Shown here piece after piece: positions 63,227 through 64,000 of a stretch of 64,000 bases of DNA (position 1 is its first letter; each line of letters starts with the position of its first letter). Origin of the DNA: Thermobaculum terrenum ATCC BAA-798. GTDB lineage: Bacteria > Chloroflexota > Chloroflexia > Thermobaculales > Thermobaculaceae. The DNA is taken from assembly GCF_000025005.1 (NCBI RefSeq), contig NC_013525.1, positions 310,001 to 374,000 of the forward strand, given 5' to 3'. The notes under the pieces were generated by a model. It made no database searches. It saw only the letters and a program-made list of their open reading frames with translations, and was not told where the DNA came from. The position numbers and the translations under genes are program-made.

Positions 63227-63886
63227 ATGCCCGAAACAAAGATTTTGTTGGTCCGTCACGCTGATGTACATAACCCTGATCAAATAGTATATGGCAGACT
63301 TCCTAGGTTCAGGCTGAGCAAATTGGGGGAGGCGCAAGCCGAAGCTACTGCTGAATTTCTCTCCAAGGAAGACGTCAAATACATATATACCAGCCCAATG
63401 CTAAGAGCCAGACAGACAGCCAAAGCTATAGCTAAGTATCATCCTGATGCCAAATTGAGGATTTCAAAGCTTCTTGCCGAGATCAATACCAGCTGGCAGG
63501 GTATACCCTGGTCACAAATAGGTGCGAATGCTAACCTATACGAGCCTATCAAAGACCCGGAAAATGAGACCATAGAAGATGTAGCCAAGAGGATGCTCAG
63601 GATCATTAGAACTCTGGTGCGCAGACATCCGGGTGAAACCGTGATTTGTGTTAGCCACGCAGATCCTATAAAGATAGCCTGGGTAGCACTTGAGGGTAAA
63701 GAGCTTACTTTTGAGAACATTCGTAAGCCACCTTATCCAGATAGAGCGTCGGTTACTACGATCACTTTCAATGACGATCATGTGGTTAGCATTAAATATG
63801 AGAATCCGGCCATTAGCGTTAGGGTAACCCCGGAGCAAGAGAGTGAGAAGAAACCCAGTAGAAAAAAGGTGCCAGTGGGTGTGTAA
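63227..63886 (+). CDS. Histidine phosphatase family protein (phosphoglycerate-mutase-like)
   Basis: The 219 residues carry the catalytic motif LLVRHADVHN (R10, H11; RHA rather than the common RHG), with YTSPMLRARQTAKAI and VICVSHADPIKIAW holding the second Arg and His. Similar to MSMEG_4193/CobC-like phosphatases; the substrate is unknown. A charged Lys/Arg-rich tail ends the protein. A TATAAT hexamer at 63184-63189 lies about 38 bases before ATG. Confidence 0.85.
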   Translation: MPETKILLVRHADVHNPDQIVYGRLPRFRLSKLGEAQAEATAEFLSKEDVKYIYTSPMLRARQTAKAIAKYHPDAKLRISKLLAEINTSWQGIPWSQIGANANLYEPIKDPENETIEDVAKRMLRIIRTLVRRHPGETVICVSHADPIKIAWVALEGKELTFENIRKPPYPDRASVTTITFNDDHVVSIKYENPAISVRVTPEQESEKKPSRKKVPVGV

Positions 63887-63914
63887 GTAAGAGGGCAATT
63901 GCCCTCTTACTTAC
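63883..63914. terminator. 32-bp perfect palindrome, shared convergent terminator
   Basis: GTAAGTAAGAGGGCAA and its exact complement (63883-63914), with no loop bases between the arms. It includes the stop codon of the phosphatase gene and lies 2 bases from the stop of the convergent partial gene, so it can serve both. No long T-run on either side. Confidence 0.7.
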
Positions 63915-63916
63915 CA

Positions 63917-64000
63917 TTATCTTTGCTCTATTTTCTTAGTCGAATCTTTAGAATTATTTACGTCTTTCTTTTGTTGCTTGTCTTTGTTTTCTGACTCTTT
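63917..64000 (-). CDS. C-terminal fragment of a lysine-rich protein (partial)
   Basis: An open frame entering from the window end gives 27 residues, ending STKKIEQR and a stop at 63919-63917. It is very rich in Lys, Gln, Asp and Ser (KDKQQKKDVNNSKDS), like the disordered tails of many ribosomal or membrane-associated proteins. The convergent palindrome directly after its stop supports it as a real gene. Identity cannot be told without the upstream part. Confidence 0.45.
   Translation of the reverse strand, partial: KESENKDKQQKKDVNNSKDSTKKIEQR

Noticed and set aside
1-64000. CRISPR arrays, transposases, prophage or integrase genes
   Set aside because: No regularly spaced direct repeats of array type and no such protein motifs were found on either strand.

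Overview
The window is a gene-dense bacterial chromosome segment of moderate GC with compact operons and many GTG/TTG starts behind strong GGAGG-type ribosome sites. It has no insertion sequence, prophage, CRISPR array or rRNA. The gene content suggests a thermophilic, aerobic, heterotrophic member of the Chloroflexota or a neighbour. LysW-dependent amino-acid synthesis, a branched-polyamine synthase, a T-box leader, GlgE-type glucan synthesis and side-by-side OGDH and 2-oxoacid:ferredoxin oxidoreductase all point that way. From memory it resembles Thermobaculum terrenum; this is recall, not a search result.

Layout. 0-2.4 kb: sucCD (sucD cut by the window edge) and a PAS histidine kinase. 2.5-6.5 kb: rpoN with an unusual four-cysteine insert, a likely small gene, and two exported proteins. 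6.5-10.1 kb: a recR-bpsA-speD-like unit for polyamines, a dienelactone-hydrolase-like enzyme and an O-methyltransferase. 10.2-13.2 kb: a NarL-type two-component pair. 13.16-13.53 kb: a non-coding AT-rich block packed with DnaA-box-like 9-mers, a candidate replication origin. 13.6-26.5 kb: NYN/LOTUS-type protein, alcohol dehydrogenase, tRNA-Asn, MsrA and sulfurtransferase, an ATP-grasp protein, PEP carboxylase, an orphan Tat-lipoprotein substrate-binding protein, GNAT, Ogt and a SpoU-family methyltransferase.

26.56-40.7 kb is the centrepiece. A sigma-70 promoter and a T-box riboswitch, best read as arginine-specific (specifier CGC, discriminator-pairing base C), precede argG-argH-lysW-lysX-lysK-argX-lysY-lysZ-lysJ. 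These are followed by a Gfo/Idh oxidoreductase, a tandem TIM-barrel isomerase-like protein, a second and very different argG, and pyrD. The gene set can build ornithine on the LysW carrier protein, and probably also finish lysine, then convert ornithine-derived citrulline to arginine. Two LysX-type ligases with different substrate-loop residues imply both amino acids share the carrier.

40.7-50.5 kb on the minus strand is a complete GlgE pathway (glgE-treS-maltokinase-glgX-glgB) that turns trehalose/maltose into branched alpha-glucan, ending with an ACT-domain protein. 50.8-58 kb holds sucAB divergent from a fused-subunit 2-oxoacid:ferredoxin oxidoreductase (korAB), two routes that may both lead from 2-oxoglutarate to succinyl-CoA. 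58-64 kb: an LLM oxidoreductase, an alkyltransferase-like/ADP-ribosylglycohydrolase/VOC operon, sodA, an ECF sigma/anti-sigma pair with a structured leader, a small gene, a histidine phosphatase, and the tail of a lysine-rich protein running off the end.

The points most worth a second look are the arginine T-box controlling a LysW carrier operon with two LysX paralogues and two argG genes, the SpeD-like protein lacking the catalytic cysteine beside bpsA, and the DnaA-box cluster.
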